Notes: a model not told the origin generated them from the sequence alone. A stretch of DNA of 64,000 nt from Enterococcus rotai (GCF_001465345.1 NZ_CP013655.1:620001-684000); one strand, 5' to 3'. Shown: positions 18,977-29,266, numbered from the stretch's first letter. Numbers and translations are program-made.

Positions 18977-19711
18977 ATCAATCAAAGCTTGGACATAAGC
19001 AGATTTCGCATGCATCAATTGACTCGTTTCTATCACTTCTTCTAAATGTCCCTCTTTTAAAAAAATAAGTTTGTCACAAAAATAGGTAGCCAATTCTAAA
19101 TTATGAGTAACGACTATATAATACAAGTTAAATTCTTTTTTTAAAGCAAGTAACAACTCAAGCATACGCTCCACATTAAATAAGTCTAACGAACTAAAGG
19201 CTTCATCCAAAATCAATACCTTTGCTTCCGTTAAGATGCTTCTCGCAATACAAACACGCTGAATCTGGCCACCACTTAAGTTTCTTGGTTTCTTGTCTAA
19301 GAGTTCTTCAGATAATCCCACTTTATTTAAAACAGTAATTATTTTTTCTTTTGTTTCTTGTGTTTTATTGTTTTTACTAACTGATTCTACTAATGCTTTT
19401 TCTACAGTAAAGTCCGGATTGATTGCAGAGGTGTACTCTTGAAATATCATGCTCACTGGGTTCTTTTGTTTGAGTGGCTCATTTAGTCTAAATATGATTT
19501 CCCCTGACCCTTTATCTGGTTTTTCAATACCAGCTATTAGTTTAGCTAATGTTGTTTTCCCACTACCACTTTCTCCTAAAATACCAATAATCTCTTCTGA
19601 AATACAAAGTGAAAATGGCTTTAGTCCACCGTCCATTTTTTCTCTTGGCATGAATAACCGCTCTTTGTAATACGTCTTTGATAATTGCTCAAGAACTAAC
19701 CAATTTTCCAT
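18965..19711 (-). CDS. nikE: Nickel/peptide-type ABC importer ATP-binding protein, second subunit
   Basis: 248-aa ATPase of the NikE/OppF/CntF group. Walker A is GESGSGKTT, the signature is LSGGQIQR and Walker B is VLILDEAFSSLD. Its start overlaps the end of the first ATPase gene by 23 bp, with GGAG upstream. It should pair with that subunit on the cytoplasmic face of the importer. Nickel as cargo is inferred from its position downstream of the urease genes; a peptide cargo cannot be excluded from the ATPase alone. Confidence 0.82.
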   Translation of the reverse strand: MENWLVLEQLSKTYYKERLFMPREKMDGGLKPFSLCISEEIIGILGESGSGKTTLAKLIAGIEKPDKGSGEIIFRLNEPLKQKNPVSMIFQEYTSAINPDFTVEKALVESVSKNNKTQETKEKIITVLNKVGLSEELLDKKPRNLSGGQIQRVCIARSILTEAKVLILDEAFSSLDLFNVERMLELLLALKKEFNLYYIVVTHNLELATYFCDKLIFLKEGHLEEVIETSQLMHAKSAYVQALIDAQI

Positions 19712-20519
19712 CTTTTAATCTCCAAAATGTCGAACCTATTTTATTTTTTATTCTACGCATTTTTACCAAATATGAGGTTGAATCAGTGTCCATTTTATCT
19801 ATTTTTTTGTGTTCAATTTTTCTACCTGCTTCTAAAACCAGTGCCGTATCACATAAGTAATCTACAATAGCAATATCATGTGTCGCCAAAAGTAGAGTCG
19901 TCTCATTTCGTTTTTTTAGCTGCAAGAAACTATCTAGAATTCTCTTTCTATTTATCGTGTCCAATGCACTCGTCGGCTCATCTGCAATAATCACTTTGGG
20001 TTTCAAAATAAGTGCTAACCCAATTGCACAGCGCTGTAACGTTCCACCAGATAATTGAAAGGGGTATTTGTTTAAGATACTTTCTGGTAAGTCCATACTT
20101 TCCAATAACTCTTGAATCATATTTGTTCTTTCACTTACAGAAAATCGATTTTCTGTCAATGTTTCTTTCAATTGCACACCCATTTTTTCAATAGGATCAA
20201 ATGCTTCTGAAGCATTTTGAGGGATGTATGTTAATTCGCGACTTAATACCGCCGAAGAATAAACATTGGTTTTCTCCTGAATAACGATTTTATTTTTAGT
20301 ATCCGGAAAATAGGTAATTAATCCACTTGAATGAAGTGATTTTGGACAGATTCTCATAATCGTTTTAAGAAGTGTTGTTTTCCCACTTCCACTTGGTGCC
20401 AGAATACCTAAAAACTCATTTCTTTCTACTTGAAAAGTTAGGTTATCAAGGACTCTTTTATTTGTTTTGAGTTCATTTACGCTCAACTCTTCCACTACCA
20501 AAATTAGTGTATTTTCCAT
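19689..20519 (-). CDS. nikD: Nickel/peptide-type ABC importer ATP-binding protein, first subunit
   Basis: 276-aa ATPase of the NikD/OppD/CntD group. Walker A is APSGSGKTT, the signature is LSGGTLQRC and Walker B is [12 protein letters not shown]. The C-terminal extension common in OppD, with an iron-sulfur cysteine cluster, is not evident; the protein ends at SS after a short basic segment. Its start follows GAGGGAGAAAG, 14 bp after the permease gene, and its end overlaps the next ATPase. Confidence 0.82.
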   Translation of the reverse strand: MENTLILVVEELSVNELKTNKRVLDNLTFQVERNEFLGILAPSGSGKTTLLKTIMRICPKSLHSSGLITYFPDTKNKIVIQEKTNVYSSAVLSRELTYIPQNASEAFDPIEKMGVQLKETLTENRFSVSERTNMIQELLESMDLPESILNKYPFQLSGGTLQRCAIGLALILKPKVIIADEPTSALDTINRKRILDSFLQLKKRNETTLLLATHDIAIVDYLCDTALVLEAGRKIEHKKIDKMDTDSTSYLVKMRRIKNKIGSTFWRLKDGKLVSS

Positions 20520-20533
20520 TACTTTCTCCCTCG

Positions 20534-21361
20534 TTACTCGCTATTCGCTTCGTTGATTCCTTCCGCAACTGCGTCTCCGATATAATTGAGCATCGCTATC
20601 ACAAGAAATAGTGTGATCCCAGCAGGAATCATCTGCCAAGGCTCAACTACAGCGATTTCTCTGGATTCGTTTAACATTCTACCCCACTCAGCTGTTGGTG
20701 GCTGAATCCCAACCCCGAGAAAAGATAGCGCACTAATACTCATAATCACTGCACTAATATCTAATGTAGAGTAAACAATGATTGCCCGAATAATCGGGGG
20801 AAAAATGTGTTCTTTAAATACCCATCCTTTAGACTTTCCAGAACTTAGGGAGAAGACAACATAATTTTTTGTTTTATAATTAAGGACTTCTGTCCTGATC
20901 ATTTTAACGTACCACGGAAATCGTACTATTGTCAGTGCTAAAATAATCGTCAGTAAACTAGGGCCTAAAATCCCAATAATACATAAAGACATCATTTCAT
21001 TCGGTAAAGAAAGCATCAGGTCACAAAATCGCATCATTGAGGCATCGATCCAACCACCAAACATCCCAGAAATTCCACCAAAAATGAGCCCGATCAAAAG
21101 AATCAAGAAAACAATTAAAAAGGAGAGAAGTAACGTCACTCTACCGCCATATAATATCCTCGAAAAGATATCTCGACCTAACATGTCTGTTCCAAAAAAA
21201 TGTTCACTACTTGGATGAGCCAATTTATTCATAATATCTTGTTTGTTTGGATCATACGGTGACAAGACATTCGCAAAAATAATACCTAAAATTAAAAGAC
21301 TTAAAAAGAGAATAGAAACAAGAACTATTCTATCCTTGACTATTTTTTTCATTACATCCAT
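20534..21361 (-). CDS. nikC: Nickel/peptide-type ABC importer permease, NikC/OppC class
   Basis: 275-aa inner permease. A first helix near residues 14-34 is followed by the YDPNKQD and FGTDMLGRDIFSR segment characteristic of the OppC/DppC/NikC class, then five more helices with the ATPase-contact region around SSGKSKGWVFKEH. Its ATG overlaps the stop of the partner permease (TGATGG). Metal specificity is inferred from context. Confidence 0.84.
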   Translation of the reverse strand: MDVMKKIVKDRIVLVSILFLSLLILGIIFANVLSPYDPNKQDIMNKLAHPSSEHFFGTDMLGRDIFSRILYGGRVTLLLSFLIVFLILLIGLIFGGISGMFGGWIDASMMRFCDLMLSLPNEMMSLCIIGILGPSLLTIILALTIVRFPWYVKMIRTEVLNYKTKNYVVFSLSSGKSKGWVFKEHIFPPIIRAIIVYSTLDISAVIMSISALSFLGVGIQPPTAEWGRMLNESREIAVVEPWQMIPAGITLFLVIAMLNYIGDAVAEGINEANSE

Positions 21362-22293
21362 CAGCTGCCTCGCTCTCTTAGTCTGGGATCAATCCTTTTG
21401 TTTAAGGAATCAATCAACAAACTACTGCTAATAAAGAACAATGACATAATCACAATATAGGCTTGCAAAACAGGTAAATCGCGGTTTCTGATTGCATTAA
21501 TACAGAGAAGCCCCATACCAGGCCATGCAAAAACACTTTCTATAATGATGCTACCAGCAATCAGTTTGGGAATACTCACGCCAATCGAAACAACAGAAGA
21601 ACGCAAAGAATTTTTCAATAAATGTTTCGTGATCGATTTTTTTGAAAATCCTCTTGTAAAATAATAGTCGACATATGGCAACTGTTTATTTTGCAATAAA
21701 TCATTGCGAATCAACCGAATATACGAACTAGAGTAGGCCAAAGAAAGTGTCAATGCCGGCAAGAAAACTGATAATAGCCTTTCGGCCCCTCCCGTTGGTA
21801 ACCAATTTAGCTTGATAGAGAACAAAAAGATCAGTAACAACCCTAGCCAAAATGATGGAATTGCATTTAAGACAAAGGTGATCAATCTTAAGACTTTTTC
21901 AGTCCAATGATTTTGATAATTAGCAGCCAAAATTCCCAGTACTAAACAGGTTACAATAATGATGATCAGTGTCACTAGAGTCAAAAATACTGTATATGGA
22001 AAAGCCTCACTGATCATACCAGCAATCGATTTACCAGTAGCATAGCTTTTACCTAAATCCCCTTTTAGAGCCTGTTGAACCCAATCAATATATCTTGCAA
22101 AAAAAGGTTGATCTAACCCCAATTCTGAACGCATCTGACGCACATTTTGTTCAGTTGGTGTGATTGCCTGGACTCTTAGTGCTACTTCAGCTGGATCATT
22201 GGATAGATACGTCAATAGGAAAAAAGGAATAAATGTTATTAAAAAAAGAAGAAGTAGGATTTTTCCACAATTTTTAATAATAGATTTAATCAT
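21361..22293 (-). CDS. nikB: Nickel/peptide-type ABC importer permease, NikB/OppB class
   Basis: 310-aa permease with six predicted helices, the conserved IDWVQQALKGDLGKSY segment and the LIAGSIIIESVFAWPGMG block of the OppB/DppB/NikB class. I place the start at ATG 22293, after GGGTGA; a GTG two codons earlier is also possible. It lies 20 bp after the lipoprotein gene and overlaps the next permease, so the importer is one transcription unit. Confidence 0.84.
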   Translation of the reverse strand: MIKSIIKNCGKILLLLFLITFIPFFLLTYLSNDPAEVALRVQAITPTEQNVRQMRSELGLDQPFFARYIDWVQQALKGDLGKSYATGKSIAGMISEAFPYTVFLTLVTLIIIIVTCLVLGILAANYQNHWTEKVLRLITFVLNAIPSFWLGLLLIFLFSIKLNWLPTGGAERLLSVFLPALTLSLAYSSSYIRLIRNDLLQNKQLPYVDYYFTRGFSKKSITKHLLKNSLRSSVVSIGVSIPKLIAGSIIIESVFAWPGMGLLCINAIRNRDLPVLQAYIVIMSLFFISSSLLIDSLNKRIDPRLRERGS

Positions 22294-22313
22294 TGTCACC
22301 CAACTTTCTATCC

Positions 22314-23912
22314 TTATTCAAAGAACATTTTTTCAAATGGTATTTCATATTGCGAATCATTAAACGTGATATTTTTAAGGTTAGCTTTACCAATTGCTTT
22401 CGTTTTCGAATACGAAATTGGGATATATACACATTGCTCGTTGATGTACGTCAAAATTTCGCTATAATCTGTTTGTCTCTGTTTTTCATCTGGCTCAATC
22501 ATCACTTGTGTGATTTTATCATCCAACCATGCTTTTTTATCCAAGCCTAATTGTGCTTGATAATCTCCATGTGCCGGTATTCGCCAAGAAGAAAGATAAG
22601 ATTGCGGATCGTAAGGCGTTCCCCACGACAACGAATACTGTAAATCGAACTCTCCATCTTTTTGACGATCAAGAAAATTCTGTTTTTCCTCAGAAATAAT
22701 GGCTAGGTCCACCCCTACCTCTTTAAGATCCGCTTGAATCGATTGAGCGATTGTTCCTTCTTGTGCATTTTGTGAATTATAGGAAAAAGTTAGTGCTAAA
22801 GGTTTATCATCCTTCATCCGTATTCCATTTTCCCCTACTTTCCATCCTGCTTCATCTAGTAATTGATTTGCTTTTTCCACGTTGTGATTATAGCTTTTTA
22901 ATTCAATATCACAATAAGGAGCCGTTTTTGGCAATAGCGTATTTGCTTTGTCTTCTGAATTGTTTAGTACACCTTTAATAATATTCTCTTTGTTGACTGC
23001 GTAAGTTAACGCTTGTCTAACCTTTAATGAACTCAGATTTTCTCGTTTACTATTTAATAGTATTGCACGAGAGGCTACTGGTTGGCTAGATACGGCTGTA
23101 AAAGCAGCCTTGTCAGCTTTCATTGCGTTATAGGCATCCATATTTAATTGGTCGCCATCTGCACCATAAATAAGATCAATTTCTCCTTTTTTTAGAGCAA
23201 GTAATAATGCTTGTGAATCTGGAATTACTTTCCAATCCACCTCTGAAACTTTTGGTTTTTCACCCCAATAATCTTCATTCACTACAAAGTGCGCATATTG
23301 ATTGTCCTTGTGCGTTTCCAGTTTATACGGCCCAGTTCCCACATAGCTTGACACACCCGTTTTAGATCCCCCCTCAATAAAACTTTTAGGCGAGATAAAA
23401 CGAAATGGCCTAGTCAACCCGAGTTCAATCAAGGTTGGGTAATAGGGATGTTTTAAGGTTAATTTGAAAGTCTCATCATCTACTACTTGTGTCGACTCGA
23501 TTTCATTCACCATATCTAACCAAGCATGACGTTCCTTATTAGCCAAAACTGCATCAAAATTTTGCTTCACAGCATCTGCATTGAATGCCGTACCATCCGT
23601 AAATTTCACATTAGTTTGTAAAGAAAAGGTATATTCTTTACCATCATCAGAAATAGCCCAGCTTTTTGCTAACGCAGGTTTGACTTTTCCCTCTTCATTT
23701 TTGGTCAATCCTTCGAAAACCATATTTTGCGCAGCCATTTCTCCGTTATATAAATGCGGATTAATATCTCGTATATCTTTTGTACTACCGTAATTTATTT
23801 GATTAGAAGATCGGCTCTCTTTTTTTGATGAATTACAGCCTGCTAAAATTAGTAGCATCATAGAGATAGTAAAAAAGAAGACTGGCATCCATTTTCTTTT
23901 CTTTGCCAACAA
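22314..23912 (-). CDS. nikA: Nickel/peptide-type ABC importer substrate-binding lipoprotein
   Basis: 532-aa family 5 solute-binding protein. The lipobox LLILAGC near residue 26 predicts a membrane-anchored lipoprotein. The body has the family 5 pattern, including INPHLYNGEMAAQNMVFEGL near the N terminus and YVGTGPYKLETHKDNQYAHF further in. TTG is the start, five bases after AAAGGAG. It is the first importer gene and directly follows a methyltransferase gene (17 bp). Position after the urease operon suggests capture of nickel, free or chelated. Closest comparison is with NikA/CntA, but binding residues cannot be verified here. Confidence 0.83.
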   Translation of the reverse strand: MLAKKRKWMPVFFFTISMMLLILAGCNSSKKESRSSNQINYGSTKDIRDINPHLYNGEMAAQNMVFEGLTKNEEGKVKPALAKSWAISDDGKEYTFSLQTNVKFTDGTAFNADAVKQNFDAVLANKERHAWLDMVNEIESTQVVDDETFKLTLKHPYYPTLIELGLTRPFRFISPKSFIEGGSKTGVSSYVGTGPYKLETHKDNQYAHFVVNEDYWGEKPKVSEVDWKVIPDSQALLLALKKGEIDLIYGADGDQLNMDAYNAMKADKAAFTAVSSQPVASRAILLNSKRENLSSLKVRQALTYAVNKENIIKGVLNNSEDKANTLLPKTAPYCDIELKSYNHNVEKANQLLDEAGWKVGENGIRMKDDKPLALTFSYNSQNAQEGTIAQSIQADLKEVGVDLAIISEEKQNFLDRQKDGEFDLQYSLSWGTPYDPQSYLSSWRIPAHGDYQAQLGLDKKAWLDDKITQVMIEPDEKQRQTDYSEILTYINEQCVYIPISYSKTKAIGKANLKNITFNDSQYEIPFEKMFFE

Positions 23913-23929
23913 CTCATCTCCTTTGCTAT

Positions 23930-24700
23930 TTATTTTGTTGCTTCTATTAGGAATATAGGGGAAAACAAGAAATTAATTTTTTGAATATCACTTAGTAATT
24001 GATCATTCATATTCTCATGAATTGTAATAGATTGGAATCCACACTCTTTCAATACCTTCTTATCCCATATAGGACGGGTAATTTTTGATAAAGGCATTTC
24101 TTTAGCTAAGTCTTCCATCCAATCAATGTCTGTCCCTTCATAATAATCTTTAACAGCCATCTCTTGCGTCAATTCTCGATTTTTTTCATATTTCTCCCGA
24201 AGCGTTTCATCGTAAAGATATTTGTACCAATTTGAATCAAAATTTAGTAAGATTCCTCCTGGTTTTAATACTCGATACCATTCTTTATATGCTTCCTTTG
24301 GATTTTCTAGATTCCAAGTGACATTTCTTGTGACAATTGCATCGAAGTGTGCTGTATCAAATGTCAACTTATGGGCATCCATCAATGTCCATTCGATTTT
24401 TTCAACGAGATCACCCGCATTCAACTTTGCTTGAATCAACATTTCTTCTGTCATATCGATTGACGTCACTTCAAAGCCTTTTTCAGCAAGCAATATGGAG
24501 AGAAAACCAGGACCAGTACCTATATCAAGAATTTTTTTAACTGGGTTTTCGTTTGCATTAAAAGCACTAAGGATGACATTCTGCCATAATGCTTTTGGTT
24601 CTCCCAGTAATTCTTCATGATGCTGTTGTCCATAGGTTTCAGATCTCTTTGACCAGTAATCAATAATTTCATTTTTAAATGTCTTCTTAGCCATTTCCAC
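23930..24700 (-). CDS. SAM-dependent methyltransferase in the urease-nickel operon
   Basis: 256-aa class I methyltransferase with the SAM-binding motif ILDIGTGPGFLSILLAE (about residues 53-70), acidic motif VTSIDMTEEML and the post-motif RVLKPGGILLNFD. GTG at 24700 follows AAGGGGA; an ATG two codons on is an alternative. It is wedged between ureD (85 bp upstream) and the importer lipoprotein (17 bp downstream), on the same strand. That placement suggests a role in nickel acquisition, for example modifying a nickel-binding small molecule. This is inference; no metallophore synthase such as CntL or CntM is present in the window. Confidence 0.8.
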   Translation of the reverse strand: MEMAKKTFKNEIIDYWSKRSETYGQQHHEELLGEPKALWQNVILSAFNANENPVKKILDIGTGPGFLSILLAEKGFEVTSIDMTEEMLIQAKLNAGDLVEKIEWTLMDAHKLTFDTAHFDAIVTRNVTWNLENPKEAYKEWYRVLKPGGILLNFDSNWYKYLYDETLREKYEKNRELTQEMAVKDYYEGTDIDWMEDLAKEMPLSKITRPIWDKKVLKECGFQSITIHENMNDQLLSDIQKINFLFSPIFLIEATK

Positions 24701-24785
24701 ACTAATTTCCCCTTTTTACTACATAACAGAACAATGCCTCGCCATTTCTTACTAAAAAGTTCGTAAAAAATCTTCATCTTGTCCA

Positions 24786-25634
24786 TTAATTCTGGATGTA
24801 GTTGTCATTTTTACTAAGAATCAATTCAGGATAATGAAGCTGTTCTATTCGAAAATGATTGAGTGCTTGCATCAGGATATAGCGATTTTCTTCTCCACTT
24901 TTCCCCAGCGCTCGAAGCACAAAACCAGGTTTTTCTAAACTTGAAATGCCAAAATTGACAGTTGTTTCAATTTCATTTAATTTCTTTCTAATTGTTTCAA
25001 TAACCTCTTTTGTACAAGAAGGACTGATAATTATCAACGTATTATAATTCAAGCCGTCTTCAAAATAACCTAGTGCAGACATATCATTTTTCAATGGCTC
25101 TGATAGTAAATGGTCATTGTAGATTAATTCTTCATCCATATATATACTTGTTTTCATCTGTAATTCAGCGTATTGAAACGGTTGCTCATCAGCAGACCAG
25201 CCCGCTGTTACACCATCCATTAAAATTAGCGTTGCATTTTCTTTCATCTGAACGTTTGTTTCTTGTTTGTAAATTGAATTTTTATAAGGAATTACTTCAT
25301 CTGTTATATATTCAAATGTGCTATGTTCTTCTAAAACAAGCTGTGTTTTTTGTGTTGTTTGTATTTTATTATCACATTTGTATACGTAAGTTGGTGCTTG
25401 AGTTGTCACGATAGCATGCGCTTCTTTGGCTACCGTAACATCCAGTTCATATTTCTCTCCCTCAAGGAAACCCCCACCCGTACTAATAAAGAAGTAATAT
25501 GGTGTTTTCTCATTCGCTAATGGAATATTCGAGGACACGCGAGAATTGCCCTCATGATAAATTCTAGACGCAATGGTTCGGTTATTACGATTGGTAAATG
25601 CCATTTCAATAAGTCCGTCTGTATCTTGCCTCAT
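24786..25634 (-). CDS. ureD: Urease accessory protein UreD
   Basis: 282-aa scaffold that binds apo-urease and, with UreF and UreG, delivers nickel to the active site. The family pattern is clear: PYYFFISTGGGFLEGEKYELDV and later VTTQAPTYVYKC, with length close to the norm. It begins directly after ureG (TAATATG) and ends the urease accessory genes. Confidence 0.9.
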   Translation of the reverse strand: MRQDTDGLIEMAFTNRNNRTIASRIYHEGNSRVSSNIPLANEKTPYYFFISTGGGFLEGEKYELDVTVAKEAHAIVTTQAPTYVYKCDNKIQTTQKTQLVLEEHSTFEYITDEVIPYKNSIYKQETNVQMKENATLILMDGVTAGWSADEQPFQYAELQMKTSIYMDEELIYNDHLLSEPLKNDMSALGYFEDGLNYNTLIIISPSCTKEVIETIRKKLNEIETTVNFGISSLEKPGFVLRALGKSGEENRYILMQALNHFRIEQLHYPELILSKNDNYIQN

Positions 25635-25635
25635 A

Positions 25636-26247
25636 TTATAATCCTTCTAGTAAAACATTTTTACGGATCCATTCATTTACGGCTGCTACCCCTTCTTGAT
25701 CCTTTAAGTTAGTAAATAAAAAAGTATTATCTTCTCGAAAAACTTCGGTGTCTTTTTTCATGACATCTAAATCAGCACCAACATACGGAGCCAGATCGAT
25801 TTTATTGATGATAAATAAATCACTCTTGATCATTCCTTGACCTGCTTTTCTAGGAATTTTTTCTCCTTGGGCCACATCAATAATATAAATAGAGGAATCG
25901 ACTAATTCTGGACTAAACGTTGCGGCTAAATTATCCCCACCACTTTCCAAAAAAATTACATCTAAATCTTCAAATCGTTCTTCTAATTGTTCAATAGCTG
26001 CAAAATTCATTGATGCATCTTCACGAATTGCTGTGTGTGGACATCCTCCAGTTTCTACACCGATAATACGATCTTCACTTAAAACAGAGTTATCACATAA
26101 GAATTTTGCATCTTCTTTTGTATAGATATCATTGGTTATTACTGCAACGTTCAAATCCTCATTCATTTGTCTAACTAAACGTTCAATAAGTAATGTTTTC
26201 CCTGATCCAACGGGTCCACCGACACCAATTATTACTGTTTTTTTCAT
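25636..26247 (-). CDS. ureG: Urease accessory GTPase UreG
   Basis: 203-aa SIMIBI GTPase that powers nickel insertion. P-loop GGPVGSGKT lies at residues 9-17. The nickel-binding Cys-Pro-His motif is in [17 protein letters not shown], and the base-recognition segment is [17 protein letters not shown] follows AGGAGGAAATAAC. All functional residues I can check are intact. Confidence 0.95.
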   Translation of the reverse strand: MKKTVIIGVGGPVGSGKTLLIERLVRQMNEDLNVAVITNDIYTKEDAKFLCDNSVLSEDRIIGVETGGCPHTAIREDASMNFAAIEQLEERFEDLDVIFLESGGDNLAATFSPELVDSSIYIIDVAQGEKIPRKAGQGMIKSDLFIINKIDLAPYVGADLDVMKKDTEVFREDNTFLFTNLKDQEGVAAVNEWIRKNVLLEGL

Positions 26248-26261
26248 CTGTTATTTCCTCC

Positions 26262-26966
26262 CTATGACATAAAAAGTCTGAATACTTGTGTTTCATGGTT
26301 AATTTGTGACAATTCGATTCCAGGTACATTGGCTCCTAAATAAGATGCGTCCAATTGCTTCATTTCTGCTACTATCTCTTCTAGAAGTGGGATTGTTCTT
26401 TGTAGAATTAATTGTCCGCTTTTTTGCCCTAGAGGGACTGCTCTGACAGCATTTTGAATCATCGTAGAATTTATACTATAGCCATAAAGTAAGATTGCTT
26501 CATCTGCGTCCAGTCCTTTATAATGAGCAAAAATAGCAAAAACAATCGCTGGATTTCCATAAACAGTAGCCTTTTTGATTTGTTGCTTATAATCATCTAG
26601 TAATGGAATATCATGTAAAGTTTGAACTAGGTCAATCATTTGCTTCGCAATCATTTTTGTCCCATTTCTTGTTTCAGCTGCTTGTGAGGAACATGTAATG
26701 ATTTTATCGTATTCCCAAATTACTTCTATTTTTTCTTCTTCCAAAGCTTTAAAACAAAGATTTATAAGTAACCCTTCACCGTATTTAAATTGTGTTTTTA
26801 GATACGTATCTAACCAAATTTCAAAATCATCTGCATTCGTTATTTTATCTGTTCTCAAATAATTTTCCATACCAAAGGAATGATTGAATGTCCCAATAGG
26901 AAAAGTGGAATCGCAGACTTGTACAACATCTAAAAAATTTTCAAACCTTTTTACATTAATGTTCAT
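26262..26966 (-). CDS. ureF: Urease accessory protein UreF
   Basis: About 234-aa all-helical protein that activates UreG and bridges it to UreD. Family marks include QVCDSTFPIGTFNHSFGME near the start and AVRAVPLGQKSGQ toward the C terminus. ATG at 26966 is preferred because GTGGA lies upstream; an ATG at 26981 has no ribosome site. It overlaps the end of ureE. Confidence 0.9.
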   Translation of the reverse strand: MNINVKRFENFLDVVQVCDSTFPIGTFNHSFGMENYLRTDKITNADDFEIWLDTYLKTQFKYGEGLLINLCFKALEEEKIEVIWEYDKIITCSSQAAETRNGTKMIAKQMIDLVQTLHDIPLLDDYKQQIKKATVYGNPAIVFAIFAHYKGLDADEAILLYGYSINSTMIQNAVRAVPLGQKSGQLILQRTIPLLEEIVAEMKQLDASYLGANVPGIELSQINHETQVFRLFMS

Positions 26967-27411
26967 GCGACAAGTCCACATGTTTCAAAGCTTTTTTCAA
27001 CTTGATTTTTTTAATCTCGTAGTCTATGTCCTTTTTATTTAAAAGATCAACTACAGTTGGATCTACTTCTAAAACAATTTTCCCGTCTTCTACAACAACA
27101 GGTTTATGTGTATTTCCAAGTAAGTGAGCAATTTCACCCATTTCATCCATCGTTGACGGTTTAATGATAATCATTTCTTCAGAGCGTACCGCAATGACTA
27201 AAATGTTATGGTCATCGACAAAAAAGATAGAACCATTACGCAACGCTTCACTTTCACTTGTTAATCGAATCCCATAATCGTTGCCATGATCTGTGGTTAC
27301 CCTTAAAATTCTTTTGTTTAAATCATCACTGTTTAATCTAACAGTTTCAACATGATATTTCGTAATATCATCGATTTCATCAAGATTTGAATCAATAGCT
27401 GTCAAAATCAT
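26956..27411 (-). CDS. ureE: Urease accessory metallochaperone UreE
   Basis: 151-aa nickel chaperone with an N-terminal peptide-binding domain and a C-terminal metal-binding domain (HLLGNTHKPVVVEDGKI). The tail is only DLSHEH, not the long His-rich extension of Klebsiella UreE, so nickel storage capacity is probably low. Its start follows CAGGAGGAAGAAT. It is separated from ureC by 133 bp containing a long inverted repeat. Confidence 0.92.
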   Translation of the reverse strand: MILTAIDSNLDEIDDITKYHVETVRLNSDDLNKRILRVTTDHGNDYGIRLTSESEALRNGSIFFVDDHNILVIAVRSEEMIIIKPSTMDEMGEIAHLLGNTHKPVVVEDGKIVLEVDPTVVDLLNKKDIDYEIKKIKLKKALKHVDLSHEH

Positions 27412-27437
27412 ATTCTTCCTCCTGTAAATTTAACAGA

Positions 27438-27528
27438 ACAAAAGTGGCATTAGCTTCCTTAAAATTTCTTCTAAATGTATATAGATATCATTTTTTTAAA
27501 AGAATTTTTGATAGCTTGCCACTTTTGT
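27438..27528 (-). repeat. Long hairpin in the ureC-ureE spacer
   Basis: A perfect 12-bp inverted repeat, ACAAAAGTGGCA (27438-27449) and TGCCACTTTTGT (27517-27528), encloses about 67 nt that can pair further (AAAATTTCTT with AAGAATTTT). There is no strong T run after it on the transcribed strand, so it looks like an RNA processing or stability element rather than a full terminator. Confidence 0.7.
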
Positions 27529-27544
27529 CCCAGCATTTTTCTGT

Positions 27545-29266
27545 TTAGAATAGGTAATATCTTTGGCTTAACGCCACAGTGTCGACGGGATCACAAGTAA
27601 TCAATTCGTCATCAATCTTCACATCAAATGTATGAGGGTCAACGGTAATCGTTTTTGGACTGAAATTATTTAATTTCATGTCTCGCTTGGTTAAATTTCT
27701 TGTATTATGAACAGGTAAAACTACTTTTTCAAGTCCAATGTTTTCCTTGATTCCATGATCGTATGCAAACTGTGAAACGAATGTAATATTTGTGGCAGTC
27801 ACAGCCTTGCCGCATGCCCCAAAGAGATCTCTCATTAGACGAGGTTGTGGTGTAGGTAGACTTGAACTTGCATCTCCCATCACACCATAACTAATCATGC
27901 CCATTTTTAAAACCATTTTGGGTTTTGCTCCAAACTTCGCTGGTTCCCAAATGACTAAATCAGCATATTTGCCTACTTCAACGGATCCGATATAATCTGA
28001 TACACCGTTTGTGATGGCTGGATTTATTGTGTATTTCGCAATATATCGTTTGATCCGATTATTATCGTTAAATTCACTATCACCATCTAAAGGTCCACGT
28101 TGTTTTTTCATTTTATCTGCCAACTGCCAACAACGCATTGCAACTTCACCAACACGTCCCATAGCCATTGCATCAGAAGTCATAATACTTAGTGCACCCA
28201 TATCATGTAAAACATCTTCTGCTGCAATCGTTTGTTTACGTACACGAGATTCTGCAAATGACACGTCTTCTGGTAATTTCGGATCCAAGTTATGACAAAC
28301 CATGACCATATCAAATAGTTCACTGATTTCATTGATCGTATAAGGATTTGTTGGATTCGTTGATGAAGGCAACACATTATCGTGCCCCGCTACTACCATG
28401 ATATCTGGTGCGTGTCCACCACCTGCACCTTCAGTATGGAATGTATGCACTGTTCGTCCTTGAAAAGCATCTAACGTATTTTGAACGAATCCCCCTTCAT
28501 TAAGCGAATCAGTATGAACCGCAAATTGAACATCGTATTGATCAGCAGCTTTCAGTGAATTATCAATTCCAGCAGCAGTTGCGCCCCAATCTTCATGGTT
28601 TTTTATCGCCATGGCACCCGCTTCAATTTGTTCTGCAATCGTTTCAGGTACAGCACCCGCACCTTTTGCCATAACACCAATGTTGATCGGTAAGTTTTCG
28701 GCTGACTGAAGCATTCGTTCGATATGCCATTTACCAGGTGATGTAGTCGCTGAATTTGTTCCATCAGCTGGACCTGTTCCCCCACCGAATAATGTTGTAA
28801 TACCATTATCAAGTCCCGCTTGTGCTAAACCTGGTGAAATAAAATGAACATGAATATCCAATCCACCCGCTGTTACGATTAGACCCTCAGCAGAAATTGC
28901 TTCCGTACTAGCACCAACGACAAAGTCTATGTCATCCATATTATCTGGATTTCCGCCTTTACCAATGGCGATGATCTTACCATCGCGGATCCCTATATCC
29001 GCTTTAATAATTCCTGTATAGTCAATGATTGTTGCATTGGTGATAATTGTATCTACAACCAGTGGATTTGCTGCACGAGTTTCTGTAGCGCTTTGCCCCA
29101 TGCCATCTCTCAAAACTTTTCCTCCACCAAACTTGCTTTCTTCACCGTGAATCGTATAATCCTTTTCAATTGCGGCAAATAAATCCGTATCTCCTAATCG
29201 AACACTATCCCCGACTATTGGGCCAAACATTTGCGCGTATTTACTTCTATCCATTTTAAAGCTCAT
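27545..29266 (-). CDS. ureC: Urease alpha subunit
   Basis: Catalytic subunit, 573 aa, hydrolysing urea to ammonia and carbamate. The nickel ligands appear in order: His139 and His141 ([10 protein letters not shown]), carbamylated Lys222 ([12 protein letters not shown]), His251, His277 and Asp365 (MTSDAMAMG). The mobile-flap Cys324-His325 is present (MVCHNLDP). The spacing matches characterised bacterial ureases, so the enzyme is probably active. The start follows AGAGGGAAAA, 18 bp after ureB. Confidence 0.97.
   Translation of the reverse strand: MSFKMDRSKYAQMFGPIVGDSVRLGDTDLFAAIEKDYTIHGEESKFGGGKVLRDGMGQSATETRAANPLVVDTIITNATIIDYTGIIKADIGIRDGKIIAIGKGGNPDNMDDIDFVVGASTEAISAEGLIVTAGGLDIHVHFISPGLAQAGLDNGITTLFGGGTGPADGTNSATTSPGKWHIERMLQSAENLPINIGVMAKGAGAVPETIAEQIEAGAMAIKNHEDWGATAAGIDNSLKAADQYDVQFAVHTDSLNEGGFVQNTLDAFQGRTVHTFHTEGAGGGHAPDIMVVAGHDNVLPSSTNPTNPYTINEISELFDMVMVCHNLDPKLPEDVSFAESRVRKQTIAAEDVLHDMGALSIMTSDAMAMGRVGEVAMRCWQLADKMKKQRGPLDGDSEFNDNNRIKRYIAKYTINPAITNGVSDYIGSVEVGKYADLVIWEPAKFGAKPKMVLKMGMISYGVMGDASSSLPTPQPRLMRDLFGACGKAVTATNITFVSQFAYDHGIKENIGLEKVVLPVHNTRNLTKRDMKLNNFSPKTITVDPHTFDVKIDDELITCDPVDTVALSQRYYLF

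Noticed and set aside
24520-24786. 88-codon open frame overlapping the methyltransferase start
   Set aside because: It has no ribosome site, a poor composition and lies in another frame of the real methyltransferase gene.
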